From the NCBI RefSeq assembly GCF_036417845.1, contig NC_089980.1:55488501-55552500 (forward strand): a stretch of 64,000 bases of DNA, written 5' to 3'. A model generated the notes under the pieces. It saw only the letters and a program-made list of their open reading frames with translations. It did no database searches and was not told the origin of the DNA. Below are positions 37,505 through 50,464 of the stretch, one piece after another; position 1 is the stretch's first letter, and every line of letters begins with the position of its first letter. This DNA comes from Apteryx mantelli (taxonomy: Eukaryota; Chordata; Aves; Apterygiformes; Apterygidae). The translations under genes were made by a program, and so were the position numbers.

Positions 37505-38340
37505 TTGAGCCAAAGGAACAAGGAGTACATTTATCAAGTTTGCAGAAATGGAGCATTGCATTTATATTGAATAGAGCTGAACTTTTTAAAAAGGACAGAT
37601 TAGCATTTGAACTGATTTTGAAAAACTGGATAAATGGACTGAAAAAACTAAGAGAAAATTCATTGGGAATAAGTTCAAGATACTGTATGTAGGAAAGATT
37701 ACTGCTTTGGAACTACTACAGCTATAATGGACTGTGCAAATACAGGATGAGAAACAACTGGTTGGATAGCAGTCCTTCAGGAAAAAGTGTGCAGGCTAAG
37801 CTGAATAAGAATGCCAGGCAGTCAAGAAAAGTACAAGTACCCAAGTGGTATGTATAAATAGGAGTCTAGCTTGCAAGGCGCAAGAAGCAGTCCTGTACTC
37901 AGCTCACCATTGGTACTCTGTGCCAATTTGAGCATCACTGTTCAAGCAAGATGTGGGCAATTGGAGGGAGCCCAAGAAGGCTGAATGGCTTGGGATAGTC
38001 GCATTAAGAAAAGTCTGAGGATGAGAGTCTTCAAGTACATGAAAGGCCATCAGAAAGAAGAAGAGAATAACCTGCCCTCCTTATCCTCTGTGGTGAGCGT
38101 AAGAAGTCATGAGCTGAAAATACATGAAGAAAGGTTCATATTAGACATTGGGAAAACTTTCTGATAGTTATGACAGTGAAGTGCCAGACTGGACTGCTGG
38201 GAGTGATTGCAGGATCTTTGTCATTGGATGTCTTTAAGAAGCAATTAGACAAATATCCCTCAGGAAGGTAGAGCTGATCCTGCCTTGGCATAAGGCTATG
38301 GACTTGATGACATCCAAAGGACCTTCCAGGACTAATTTTC
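37505..38340 (+). mobile_element. Ancient CR1-type LINE, 3' end, about 0.8 kb
   Basis: The segment follows the 3' third of sauropsid CR1 in sense. Landmarks: ACAGGATGAGAAACAACTGG followed by TAGCAGTCCTTCAGG; CTGAGGATGAGAGTCTTCAA with TACATGAAAGG; ATATTAGACATTGGGAAAAC; TTTAAGAAGCAATTAGACAA; GGACTTGATGACATCC; and the end GGACCTTCCAGGAC. Highly diverged, with many indels and no open frame. Boundaries are approximate; the 5' side is truncated, as is usual for CR1. Confidence 0.8.
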
Positions 38341-40382
38341 TGGGATCTGTGTTTTTAGAATTACCATCTGGAGGAAAAGGGCTCACCACCTCTTAAATGA
38401 GACCAAGGATTCTCCCTTGAAGGGCCCAAAGGCCAGTGCTAGCCAGCTCAGTTTATCAGTGGTAAAAGCTTCAGGATAAGGACTGGTGCGTGCAGACTTC
38501 TGTGGGTTAAACAGAAGTACCTGGAGGAATTAAGACATAGTGTTTCCAGGGAGGCTTGCAGGTTTGACTCCTCCTACTGCCCATTCCTGGTCTTCGGCCA
38601 TCGCCCTTGTACTGGAAATGTAACAGCAGACATGACAAAGAAGCAATTATCTTAGCAAAATCAGTTATTACAGACAATTCATATGGTAATGATGGTGCTG
38701 AGGATGATGATGATACTGCTCAACTGTAGTAAGGATGATAATAACCAGTGTTTTAGGGGTCAGATTACAGGTTTAATCATAATGAATAGTTTATCACAGC
38801 TAATGAATTTTATGGGGGAATACAGTCCCCAGGAAAATGTCTTGTTCTGAATGCCTGAAAATTACATTGATTTAAGTGGCAGGCAACCATATTTGCACTA
38901 TTCTTTTAGAAGGGAAATGCAGCACTTTTAGTTAGATACTCTTTGCTATCCTTAAAAAAATGGGGGTTAATGTCATGATCGTGGTCATGGTAAGGAGAAA
39001 CATTACAGAACCCTGCATGTTTATTGGTCTAATTTTTACAGGCTCTAACGTTTTGCTCTTTAGTCCTACTCATTTCATTTTGTTTTGTTTCTGGAATAGA
39101 AAGAAAAACTATCCCCGTGCTAAAAAGAAACTAAGTTTTGTGAGTATCTAGTGAAATTCATAAGCAACAGAAAACCTAATTCTGGAGAATGCTTAAACTC
39201 CTATGATTACTGCAGGACTTAAACACAAGCATAAATGGATGCTTTCTCAAACAAAGGAATAAATAGATATGGCCTGGAACCATATATTATCACTAGAATC
39301 TTTGTTAAGTGTATTCACTATCTAGAACATGTCCTTTTCTTAAAGATGGTTGGAAGCTTAATTTATTTTTCATAGGGAGAAGCTAGGGAACTAAAGAAGA
39401 AAAAGAAGGAGGTGAGAAGATAGAATAGAGAAGTTGCCCGTGTTTTAAAAATGGATAGAGACATTTCAGACCCAAGAAAATATTACTTTGCCCCCAAAAG
39501 AAGTGGATCTGGGCTACCAGTATATCTCCTTTCCCATTCATTTAAGTTTTCCTTGCCTTGTGTGAATGCTGAATTCCCTGTAAGATCATTCCTGATATTT
39601 TTGATGCAGTTATACTGTCATTGTTGATTTCAAATCATGCTCTGCTTTACTTCACAAAGTGCCTTCCAAACTTGAACAGGTTGCAGAAATGCTGAAATCA
39701 ATACATGACTCTTGAAGGATAGATCTTTTGTAACACAAAAGAGAGAATGACTAATAGATTACTGAGGCCTTAACAAAACCTCAACAGATCCCCATATGGT
39801 GCATTGCAATTAAGAGTAGAGGATAGATTTATAATTTTTGGGGTGGAGAAAAAAAAAGAAAAGAAAGAGTTTTGGACAAGAAAATGAGTGAGGTGGAGAC
39901 AGAGGTGATGTGTGGCCATACACAAAATAGAAACCCTTCTTTCTGAGCCTTTCATCTCCGGGTCACTGGTTCCAATCGAGCCCAGGTCGATAGCAAACAA
40001 AAATCATTTTAATCTGATGGCTGCTTGCTGACCTATGTGAAATGAACTGGTTGTGTCAGTCCACTTCCCAGCTGACAGCTCTCCCTGTCATCAAGGCCAT
40101 TGCTACAAGTGGCAATAATTGGTACTTTTTTGAGGCAAGCTCAGCTAAAAGGCTGAAGAATGGAAAAGGCAGTAGAGCTGAACCACCTCACTCGTCTCGT
40201 TAAGCTGCTCCCTCCAGGTGAGTGCTGGGGGACACCAGGGGAAGCTTGCACTACTGTTGCCCAACACTACATCTTCTCTTTAAACAAACAAAAGATTTCA
40301 GGGCAAGGCAGAGTCCTCTGAAGTGGTAAAGGCTTCTCATGAACACAGATCCATTAGGGAGGATGTGGGCTAGTAAAGTCTC

Positions 40383-40411
40383 AGGCCTGCAGGCCTGCAG
40401 TATACTGCAGG
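40383..40411. repeat. Direct 8-bp repeat joined to a perfect 18-bp palindrome
   Basis: AGGCCTGC occurs twice head to tail from 40383. CCTGCAGTATACTGCAGG at 40394-40411 is a perfect palindrome with no loop. Confidence 0.8.
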
Positions 40412-42971
40412 TGAATACAGATGTTTGTTGGCAATGCCATGAAAGGGTTTCTGTGCAAGCACAGGACTCTGAAAGGACCGGTCTGAAAGGACCAAGTCCA
40501 GTCCCTGGGATTGGGAGCTTATAGTTATAGTTCTACCTGCAAAACAGGAGCAAGGAGGCCCAAGTCCAACTTCCACTAACATCAGTGGAGGATTCCTGTT
40601 CTCATTCACATACAGGTACATCAAAAGGAGTTTAATAACACTTTCAGAGAACTTCAGTTTTTAATGAAACAGACTCCTGTGAGGGGAGAATGACCAGTCT
40701 ACGTGAGAAAGTGAGCTGAGTCTAAGATGTTGAAATAATAGAGGAAGAAATAAAAGATGAACTTTGAGAGGTTAATAAAAGCTGATGCCCTGCAGAGGAC
40801 AGCTTTAATCATGAATTTTTTCAGTGTTTGCCTGAGCAGCTAATAGCTCCCCTATTGTGAGGAGGTAACATATTATGAGGAGGGTATTATGAGAGGGACT
40901 TTCAATCATGCTTTAAGCAGTGGGGGGCTCAGATGCCCCTAAAAACAGTGACGTGGCTGTGGGAGATCAAAGACTCCTGTCCACCTGCCCCAGGATGCTC
41001 TGGCTTACTGGGAGCACCACCAGGTGCTCCAAATCCTGCCTGAGTGGTGCAGACCAGTGTCATCCCACCCTCTCCATCCCCTGCCCTCCAGTGGCTCACA
41101 CATTAGAGGTGAGAGTGTCAACCCACCCGCCCCACAGCTCTGACCCGGGACACAGGCTCTCTGACTGGCCAAAGCACAGCTACCCTGGTGCCAGGATACC
41201 AGCGCAGTCCTAGAAAGGGCAGCATTACTGCTTTTGAAATGCTCTGCTCCCCAGCAGATTTGAGAGGAGCTTCTTGCCCTTACATTATCTCCTGTCTCCT
41301 CTTCCTCTGCTACAGTGTTGGTAAAGCCCATGTGAAGGAAAAAGGCTTCACTTCTAAGGCCTCTCTTTATCTCTCTTCTACAAGGTAAATCTGTGCTTGT
41401 CCTGCCACTGCAGACAACAGGGCAAGCATTACCAGCGGGTGAAGGCAATGAGACTGGTGGCAAAGCTGTGAAATGAAGCCTCACCAAGTGGGAAGTCTGT
41501 CTTGCAAGGATCCATTTCCCCTTTCAGGGATACACACAGAAATATAGGATAGTGAGGTCCCACCAGGCACTCTCCAGGTGGAAGGATTTGTGCTGTGAAT
41601 GAATTTCCTGACACCTCCATGCACTGTTCCTGACATTGCACTTCACAGAAAGATTTTGTGATATTCCACCAGCTGTGGGACAGAGGTGCATGCAATAGGG
41701 ACACAGAAGAAAAGAAGCCTGAAAAGATTAGGAGGAATCTAGGTTTTACAAGTTATGTTGTGCAACTAAGTCTTTGCCAGATGGGCTCCTCCTTCACATA
41801 GACTCAAAACTCCTTTCTGACATACATACCAAGCATCCCTGTCATTTGGCAGAGTGGGTGCTAGGGGAAGCAGCACCTCAATTTTTAAAGTAGAGGCAAG
41901 AAAAAGACAAGATGCTTTCTCACGTGGTGCACTTCTGAACTCCAGCCATCATCAGACAGACCACAGCCAGAGAGAATCTGTGTGGAAGAGTGACAGCGGT
42001 CCTCAATGGGACGTGCACCCTCTGTGCCCTTTCTCTAGAGCTGGAGGGAAATAACTGATGTGTCTGCATGGAAGAAATCCCTTTTCAGTTTTCACTGGTA
42101 ATCTGCCATATTGATGTCAAGAAAAGAAAAAGCATGGACACTTTTAGCAACATGAGTCTGGATAATAATGAACATGGACTGCTAGTGAAATGCTCTGTGC
42201 ACACTGAATTCCTTTGTAGCTCAGTGTCTGAAGAATGTGTGAATGCTTGGGGTATATTCAGATCTCCAAAATCTACAGGAGAGCTGTTGCCTTCCCATTA
42301 ACTGAAATCTTCAGGAATGAATTGAAAAAGGTAATGTCCTAACAGACACTGGTGTCACCTTGGCCTGGGTTAGTCAGCAATGGGGAGAATGAAGAGCACT
42401 TATAGGACTGTAGGCAAGAGTTGGGTGTTATAACAACTAAACTAGCTTGATTTTGGCTGGAATCTCATACTTCCTGGGATCCTTTCTCTATTTAATCCAA
42501 GTTAAGCCTCTGCTTAGGGAAATGTGGATTGGCAAAGTGAGCCCAGATCTTTGCCAGCAGGGTAGGTGCGAGTTGAATTTTAGTGCAGTGGATAAAGAGC
42601 TGGGGTGACTGTCCTGCCATACACAAGGAAGAGAAAGGGCAGAGCTGGGATGGAGAGCCTGTGGGATGAGCCCTTTTCCACAGTATGCTATGGAATAAAA
42701 GATCTGTGATTCACAGAAGGGTGAGAAATTCTGTTAATTCTGTCATTCATATAACATCAGATGGCAAGCTAAAACATACATGAGTCCTCCTGTCTTTGAA
42801 AACAAACCAGGACAAAAAGTTCAAGGGCAAGTAAAAGCATCATCCAGAGGTGAATTCTACCTGTGAGATTTCAGGCCTTCCTCTAAAGAATTTGGTCTTC
42901 TCAGAGATTAGATCAATACTAGAATAAATAGGCTACAAACAGAAGAACCCTGTTTCAGTCAGGAATAGAGA

Positions 42972-43150
42972 AATTTCCATAGTGGCTCAGACCTCTGGTC
43001 CTTTTAATTCAGTGTCCCAATGGAGCCACCACCATGTGCTTGCTCAGAAGCTGTTAGGCCCCTGTAATAGACAGTTCTGTGATGGTATACCTGTTTTAAA
43101 CTGTTTCTATCTAAATACTGCAATATCTTATGACCTCTTCAGAATTTGGG
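42972..43150 (+). repeat. Possible CR1/L3-like fragment
   Basis: AGTGGCTCAGACCTCTGGTC followed by CTTTTAATTCAGTGTCCCAA loosely follows a sauropsid LINE segment (gggtcagaccaatggtccatctagcccagtatcc). The match is weak and may be coincidental. Confidence 0.25.
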
Positions 43151-45199
43151 TGAGCTGCAGTGAATATTCTTAACTTGTAAGTTACAGGGTTTAGGGATTG
43201 GTTTTCTGCAATAATTAGGAATTATATGAAACCACATAGTTCATTAAAATAAAATGAAAGCCAGAGTCAAGCCCAGGACTGCAAAGGTAAACAGTGCATG
43301 AATTCACTGCCTCCATATTTAAAGCCTTCAAAGCCTTTCACTTAAAATCCTTTTCCGCTCTGGATCTCAGCATGAGTCTGGCTGCGGGGAGGTTTTGTGT
43401 GGTGGCCTGTCAGCTTCCATCTCCAACACACTGAAATTCAACTAATTGTAAGTGCACATTGCTCCAGGCATACACCACACACTGCTACTCACGCCATGCA
43501 CACAAGCCGTGACCCCATCCACCTACTGTAAAATATGGTGTTCTCTCCCCCAACACTTTTCTTTTTTGTTACTTACAATCACTGAAAGGATGACAGGCCA
43601 GAGCAAGGAGCAGAGGTTCCCATTGTGTTTCTGCAAAAATTGATGCACAGGGATTTAGTGCCACAACTGTATATGTGCCAAGAATTAGAGCAATCTTTGG
43701 ATTGTGCCTCCATTAATGAAAAAGGGTTGGCCAGAGAGCACAGTATGAGGCTGCATTTGCCTTCTAACTTTGATCTTACCTGCTGAAGCTGACCTCACTA
43801 TCATGTCAGGCTCTCTGTACTGCAGCTGAGGACCAGAAGCATCATAAGAAAGAGGAAAAGAAAAGTGGGAAATAGCTCCCAGTTAAAGACTCTCTGTGAC
43901 CCAAAATAGCCTCTGTTAGTACTAATCCTCAGTTGTTTATGAGGTTCTGAAAGGTCAGTAGCCACACAAGCTTAATTTGCTCATTATGCAAAACTGTTTG
44001 GTTCCTGAGCTTTCATAAGAACAGTATAGTCACAGATTACTGGCAAACTGTCCCCAGCAGGGTTTTTTCAGCATATACTCATCCTTCAGAATTTGCAATC
44101 TGCGCTTCACTGAAGTCATATGATTTTGTTTCTTCTTTCCAGATTGAATAGGCCAGGCTATGCTTCCATCAGAGTAGGTTTTGTTTTGCCACTAGTATCT
44201 GTTTCAACTTAATTTTGGCTATCAGCTTGATTGTCACAGCTTGTGAGTGTGCACCTGACTGCCATATTGCTTATATGACAGCCGTCACCTTCAACTGGCC
44301 CCTATTTTGGGGTCATAATGCAGGAGTATGTTTTACTTTCCTCCTCTAAAAGTTTCCTAACTCCCCAGTAAAAAACCTGAGATAATTAGTTGTATCATTT
44401 TTGCAACTGCCAGTTGATCAGCAAACTATTATGGTTGCAAATCATATGTTTCATCCTTCTATGATCATGTTTTTTGCAGTCCTCATGCCTCTCTGAGGTA
44501 AGCAGGCATCTGCTTTGCCGTGGCTATCATCCTTTACAAGGTCTCAAAACTCTTGAGGTGCATTAGGCATGGCTCTGAGCACACTGAACAGGTTAATCCC
44601 CTTTGGGCATTTAAGCAGAGCATAAGTGTCTCCGAAGTTCAGTGGAGCTTAGCCTGGAGGCAAGTGCCTGCTGCCAACCCGTGCAGCTCCGGTGGCAATG
44701 GGGGAAGTTCAGGTGCCCAGGGAACTTTGCTGTCCAAAACTCAGAAACTGAATGAGGTTTGGTGCCTCCCCGATGATGGGGAACTGGGTTTCAGAATTAC
44801 TCTCTTTGTGCCTCAGTCTTGCTTAACTCCTGCTTAAGGTGCTGAAAGGGGTCATGCCTATGTCTTTACTGTGTGTTAATACAAGACTAAGCATAATGTG
44901 AGCCTGATCTTTGACTGGAGACTCTAGATGCTACTGTCAAATGAGTAACTTAAATAAGATCAATATTTGGTTAGTTGTTGGCACACCTTTTAGGCTAATC
45001 CTCATAAAGCAAAGTTCAGTTCAGAGTAACCTTTCTGATGTGGCTAGCTTGATTTTCAGCACTAGCCTGCAAAAGTGTTTCTTGTCCTTCAGATCACCTG
45101 CTAACTCTCCTCTCATGTTCAGTCGACCTGTGACACTCTATAATTCAATGCTGCTTCAGTGACAGTAACATTGAAATTCAACCATACAAGATCAACAGT

Positions 45200-45560
45200 T
45201 TAAATAAGTAGTTCTAGCTGCTCTCAAAGAACTCATAATCCAAACAGCTTTCACTGCCACTCACCGCTGAACCTCACCACTTATGCTCACCTAATTATGC
45301 AACACTTTTCTTCCCAAGCCATTGCACCTGAAGTGCTGATTATACTGTACTTGGAGTGCTGCATGCTCTCTGAAGGACTGTTTGAGGTCTCTCTTGTGCA
45401 GCCACAACACAGTAAGAAGTGTGACAGTTCCCTTTTTAGAGATGGGGTATTGGAGCAAAGTGATTTGCCCAAAATCTCATTCTCGTTTCTGGTCAGGGCA
45501 AGGATCATGATCCAGGAGTGTCAGACCCTTGTCCTGACTGTTAGAGCACCCTTCTCTGAA
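45200..45560 (-). repeat. MIR-like SINE relic, possibly with insertion
   Basis: CTGCTCTCAAAGAACTCATA near 45220, then AGAGATGGGGTATTGGAGCA and AAGTGATTTGCCCAAAATCT near 45440-45480, ending CCTGACTGTTAGAGCACCC. The two parts fit the left and right portions of the same sauropsid repeat and are separated by more unrelated sequence than expected. Confidence 0.5.
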
Positions 45561-47255
45561 AATAAATAGTAGGCAGGAGAGCCCTGAGAAATACTGGCTA
45601 CTGCTAGCTGCCTTAGGAATTAACCTGTTAGAGAAAATGACAGTTCCCAAAAATATTTGTAGAGAACAATTCAATTTCATTAAATAAAAAATTATCTGAG
45701 AGGAGTGAATAGGGAGAGCCAGTGTGTGGTGCATGTATGCAGATATGTACATCCTCTCTCCCTAACTGAAGTATTCTCATCAGTTTTGCTGCTTTAGTAC
45801 CTTATTTCTAGGTGCTTTATAAAAGAGAGATCATTCCAAAGACTAGAGTCAAGGGGACATTTTCTGGGGCCTTTTGATGTTGATTCAGTGTACACTGGAC
45901 TTTGCTAATAGAGCAAAGATAGCTTTTGCACATACAGCCAGAATAAACTGACATGGCAGTGAATTCTTATTTTGAGGGCTGAAGTGATAAGGACCTAAGA
46001 CTTTTTACTGATCTTCGGCAAGAAATGAATTTGATCCATAAACCTTCACAAGGTAAAAAGTGACACCATAGCAAACTGAAAACACAAATAAAGATATCTC
46101 TACTTCTTCTCACTTGGCCGTAAATGTCTTACCCGTTTGAACTCCCATTTCCTAGAAAAGATTACAATTAGGAAGGAACAGATTAGATAGAATTGAGCAG
46201 CTCAGCTGATCCTGGCATGCATTCTGATAGGTTTTGTATTTCTGAAAATAGCTATTCAAGAAAGTTAGGGCTCCTTCCTTTAATGGAGACTCTAGGTCTA
46301 GCGTATGAGATGGGTTGTCTCAGAGCACCTCACCCACCTTGGGGGCAGAGAGCCAGCCCCTAACACCCAGGCACAGCTGGAAATGCGGGGGGCACAGCCT
46401 AAAGGAATGAAGGAAATAAATAGCATGTCCTTGCATGTCCTTCCTTGCTTAGGGACTTGAGAAGGGCCAGACCTGCTCTTCTCACGGATTTCTCAAAGTC
46501 CTGATTCCTGTCTCCTGCCTTTGCCATGATTTCTGCAAAAGGTCACTAAGTTTTACCTGTCAGTAAATTCTCCCATGGCAGCTACTTCTGCGAGCTGGGC
46601 CAGTGCCAGGGAGCAAAGGACTCCCCACATTTCTAATTCCCACAACACCTACCTATATGAAGGCCTGTATTTTTCCTTCAGCATTCTGGATATCAAAACA
46701 AAGCATTTTCTCCCAACAGGGCTATTCCCCTTGCTTGTTCTTCCCTACAGTTACCCTATGGTTTCTCTGAGAAGCCAGAAATCTCTAAAGCAGGTGCTAG
46801 TATGGTTGGGTTTTGCCATGTTGACTATAAGTAGTAGTCATTAGTAAGCAAATACTGAATTGCCCCCCCTCCAACTGTTGCATCTTTCTCATGCAGCTTA
46901 ACAACATTATTCATCTCTTTACTTTGTTTCCTGCCAAGCTTGTTCCAAGATAACTGTACAGTACATAACTCACAATTATTCTACTACTGTTCTATTTCTA
47001 ATCTTAATAAACAGTAACGGCTGAGGTGTAGAGATTATTTTTGAAGAGTTACTGACAAGTCAGGAGGAGCTGTTGGTTTGAGGTGCAGCAGAAGGTCATT
47101 AACCCCCAGCTAGTCATAATCCCCAGGAAATGTCCACCCTGCAGTCATTACTGCTGTTAAGATGAAAAGTATTATATAAGAGGAAAGTATTATTATGAGG
47201 TGAGAAGGGGATTAAAAAAAGCCAAAGATGTTTTTCTGAGGGTAAATGCCCTCAT

Positions 47256-47281
47256 AATTTGATTTGATTTGATTTGATTTG
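47256..47281. repeat. (GATTT)n microsatellite
   Basis: About five pentanucleotide units. Confidence 0.9.
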
Positions 47282-48216
47282 GATTTCCTTTTCCTAGCAG
47301 TATTGAACTTCGGCAGAATGAACACTGAGTTGCTTTAAACCATTGCTTCCTCATTTGTAACTCAGTTTGTACAGACATACATTTTTGTGTGTTGTTTCTC
47401 TGAATACTGTTTATTTAAGTAATTGTTGGCTCTTTTCCTGTCCTTTGTTGACCCCAGGAAACAACTTTTTTTATGTGTTTCCATTCTGGGATTTCTATTA
47501 TCTACTGACTTGAGCTGGGTGTACTTCCGTGAAAAGACCCAAAAGAGAAGGAGAGAGAGCTGAAGTTACTCGTGAACTAAAGTCAACTTATCTTCCAGTC
47601 TGAGTCTGAAAACAACCATCACTTGCAGTAAAGCATTTAGAAGATAGTTAAAAAGTCTGTTTCCTAGGAACAAACCAGGATGCAGCGATATCACCTTTAT
47701 GAAGTTAAAGGAGGTGATTTTACAGTTCGGTGGAAAGAAGTCACACTTTTAGTTAGTCATATTAATTTGACAAAAATGGGGGAAGAGGGTAGAAGGGGGA
47801 AAGGAAGTTGGGAAAGCAAAACAGAGCAGAAGGGAAAAAATCTTTATGATGAGGTGCTGGGCAGGATGAAGGAACAAAGGGAGGGCTTTCTGCCTGTCTC
47901 CTGATATTTTCCAACTCAGCAAAAAAATCCATTGTGTAGCTTAAGGGGAAAAAAAAGTTAAAGTTGAAAGCATAATGTGTGAAAACAACTGCTCAACCAT
48001 TGTGTAACATGGGCTAATGTAATGTCACTGTTTCCCCATGATGTAAGTAGCAATTTTTGTTCCAGTTGCTGTGGTCAATGTTATCACTTTCACTTTTCAA
48101 AAGGGTGCAAAGGAGTGCGCGGAGATGGTATTTCTCATTACCCCCACTGCCCCTTCCCCACCCCGAAACAAATACTTCTGTTAGGAAATATCAGTGCTGA
48201 CCAGATGTCACCAACA

Positions 48217-48237
48217 TTTTTTTTTTTTTTTTTTTTT
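48217..48237. repeat. T21 homopolymer
   Basis: Twenty-one consecutive T followed by GCATG. No element body was recognised beside it. Confidence 0.9.
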
Positions 48238-49579
48238 GCATGTGTCCCTTAACAGCTGGCAAGAATATCAGCTCAAATTATTCACCACAAGCACACTCTT
48301 TCTGTTTGTCTCCAGATAAAGGGATTTGAAATCCTGGTTGTCAGAGAGGGATGCTGAAAACTGTGGAATGGATTTTTTGGGGCAAAGGGAATACTTCTTG
48401 AAGATCCTTAAACCAATCAGCAATGGTCATGACCTGCATACAAAACAAAACAGATCCATTAGGGTTGGCACTTCTCATTCTCAGAAACTGTTTTAGCTAA
48501 GGATGTTTTCTTGGAACCACTGGGAAGTGGCTTATTTGTATCAATCAGCAGATCTAAATGTAGAGACACTTTTCATTTTGGTCATGTCAGCTGAAAAAAA
48601 AAATCTTAGATGTGGTTACAGATGGGAAATAGAGTGGGCGGATGATAAGAGATTGTTGTGCATAGATGCTCTAGAAGCACTTTGGAACAGAGCCGTGTGT
48701 CTGTGCTACCTTGGACTACTATTGCTGCACATTGCACAAACAAATTGAGGGCAAGACTGTGCCAGGCTTGCAGTGGGACTGCGCCACATGCAGCCTGGTG
48801 TCGCAGCCCTCGGAGGCAACACTGGCAGGGCAGTGACCGGCACTGCTCAACTTGGAATCGCGCTGCAGCGGGTACTGCTGTGCACAGTGCACAACAGGCT
48901 GGTTTCTCCTTATAAGCCAGAAGCCAACAGTCCTGGTCACCAGTGTCAATGAGGATGATTACGTTCTGCATAACTATAACTTTCTCCTCTTCCTCTCATA
49001 TTTACAGTTATAGCTGGTTTTCTCTTCTTCGCCTGTTCGAAGCTGTCATAGGTAACTACTGCTGTGCAGAATAATGCTGTGCTCTTCCCCAGCTACAGCT
49101 CCATTTCAACAGTAAGTATGTTTTCCTTATATGAGCAATCAAAGAGCTTTGAGAAGCCTGATGCATGATACTGTTAACATCATCTTTCATTCATCTTCAG
49201 ATGAATGAAAAACTGAGATCAGACAAAGATAACACAGAGTTTCTGAAAACTTCCAGACAATGGGGAAGCAAATCTCAGCCCTTCAGTTTAGTTCTGTCTC
49301 TAAACCAGACAGAACCAGTGGTTTATTTAATATTGCAACATGTCTTTTATGATGGCCTGTAATAGTTACTTTAGAAAAGAGATGCAAAGACTTTGTAATG
49401 AACAGTAAGAAAACCAGCTAGCCTTGGGAGAGGACATAACACATGACATTTCCCAGGTAGTTAACAGTTAAGCAATGCCTCAGTATATGAGGGCTTATAT
49501 TCTATTACTTATCCTCTAAAAAGTAGCTGTGGGGATCTTCATTATTGATATGAGCAGTGATTCTTTTCTAAAGCCTGCT

Positions 49580-49865
49580 AAGCTTTTGAAATGACCTCAA
49601 AGATGTTCAGAGGCAGTAAATTCCACAGGGGAACTACATGTTGTAGCTTCTACTTGAAAAACATCGCTTTCTTGTTTTATTGTATGTCCCCTTATTTTGG
49701 CCTTTTCCAGCAAACAAGTAGTTGAACCCTATTCCTTCGTCCATATGTTATCATGTTCCATCTTTACTCCTCTGAAAAGGAAAGCCTAGTATTTTCTCGT
49801 AGTATGGAAGTCTTTCCATATGCCTGGTCACCTCCACTGTTGATCTCTGCAGAAAATCAAATGGG
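49580..49865 (-). mobile_element. CR1-type LINE fragment, sense on minus strand
   Basis: Plus-strand text follows reverse-complement CR1: GGCAGTAAATTCCACAGGGG, then CTTGAAAAACATCGCTTTCT, CCCCTTATTTTGGCC and AGTATGGAAGTCTTTCCATA. About 0.3 kb, strongly diverged. Confidence 0.6.
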
Positions 49866-49899
49866 GCTCTAGACCTCTGGAAAGGCAGTCTTGGGTAAC

Positions 49900-50115
49900 C
49901 TAGAGTAAGTAAGCACTTCTGTCAGAAATTCTAGCTTCATTCAAGTCCCAGCATTGCCATGACTTCAGTGGGGCCAGGATATCTGCTTCTTTGCCTCCAT
50001 TTTTGCAGCTGAAAAATGGGGAATTATGATACTAGCCATTGCCTCTGAAGTGGTTTCAGATGCATATGAAAATTAAATTGTTATATAGAGATTAATGATA
50101 ATTATTAGTGTATTT
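49900..50115 (+). repeat. MIR-like SINE relic
   Basis: CTTTGCCTCCATTTTTGCAGCTGAAAAATGGGG, read here as two parts around 49990 and 50010, then ATTATGATACTAGCC and TGTTATATAGAG. This follows the sense MIR-like consensus (ttgcctcagtttccccatctgtaaaatggggataatgatac... ctatata). Confidence 0.55.
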
Positions 50116-50360
50116 TCCTTATTGTTTTCCATCACAATATTTTGTATGCTTCTCCGATTGCCCCAAGGCCCAGAGCAGATGTTTTCACTGAGCTGTCCTC
50201 AGTGACTTTTAAATTACTTCATCGCTGAAAAATGGCAGCAGTGCCAGCCTTTTGTTGTAACATTTAATCTTGTCATCCCCCATACACTTATAAAAAGACA
50301 ACTTCAGGGTCAAATATACATGACATTGGAACTACTGTCTCAGAGTGTTTCATGTAAACA

Positions 50361-50460
50361 GCAAGAGAGAGATGGAGAGGTAAAGAGAGAAAGAGAGTGA
50401 AAGAAAGAAACAGAAGGAGCAAGAGAGAGCAACACAAGCAGCAGGGCTGACAGAGAAACA
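50361..50460. repeat. Purine-rich (GA) tract
   Basis: About 100 bp dominated by GAGA and GAAA units. Confidence 0.8.
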
Positions 50461-50464
50461 GACA

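Larger units (their letters stand above)
38345..45195. other. Intergenic DNA, no gene recognised
   Basis: Includes a moderately GC-rich piece at 40920-41500 with overlapping open frames up to 160 codons on both strands, none with a recognisable domain. Short direct repeats occur at 40469-40494 (TCTGAAAGGACC twice) and 40870-40894. Confidence 0.65.
45565..49575. other. Intergenic DNA, no gene recognised
   Basis: AT-rich, with a GC-richer island at about 48640-48960 that has overlapping frames on both strands (up to 121 codons) but no recognisable protein. It may be an unclassified repeat. Confidence 0.6.

Noticed and set aside
41005..41487. 160-codon frame, minus strand
   Set aside because: Mixed composition with no motif; overlaps plus-strand frames. 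Consistent with chance in a GC-richer patch.
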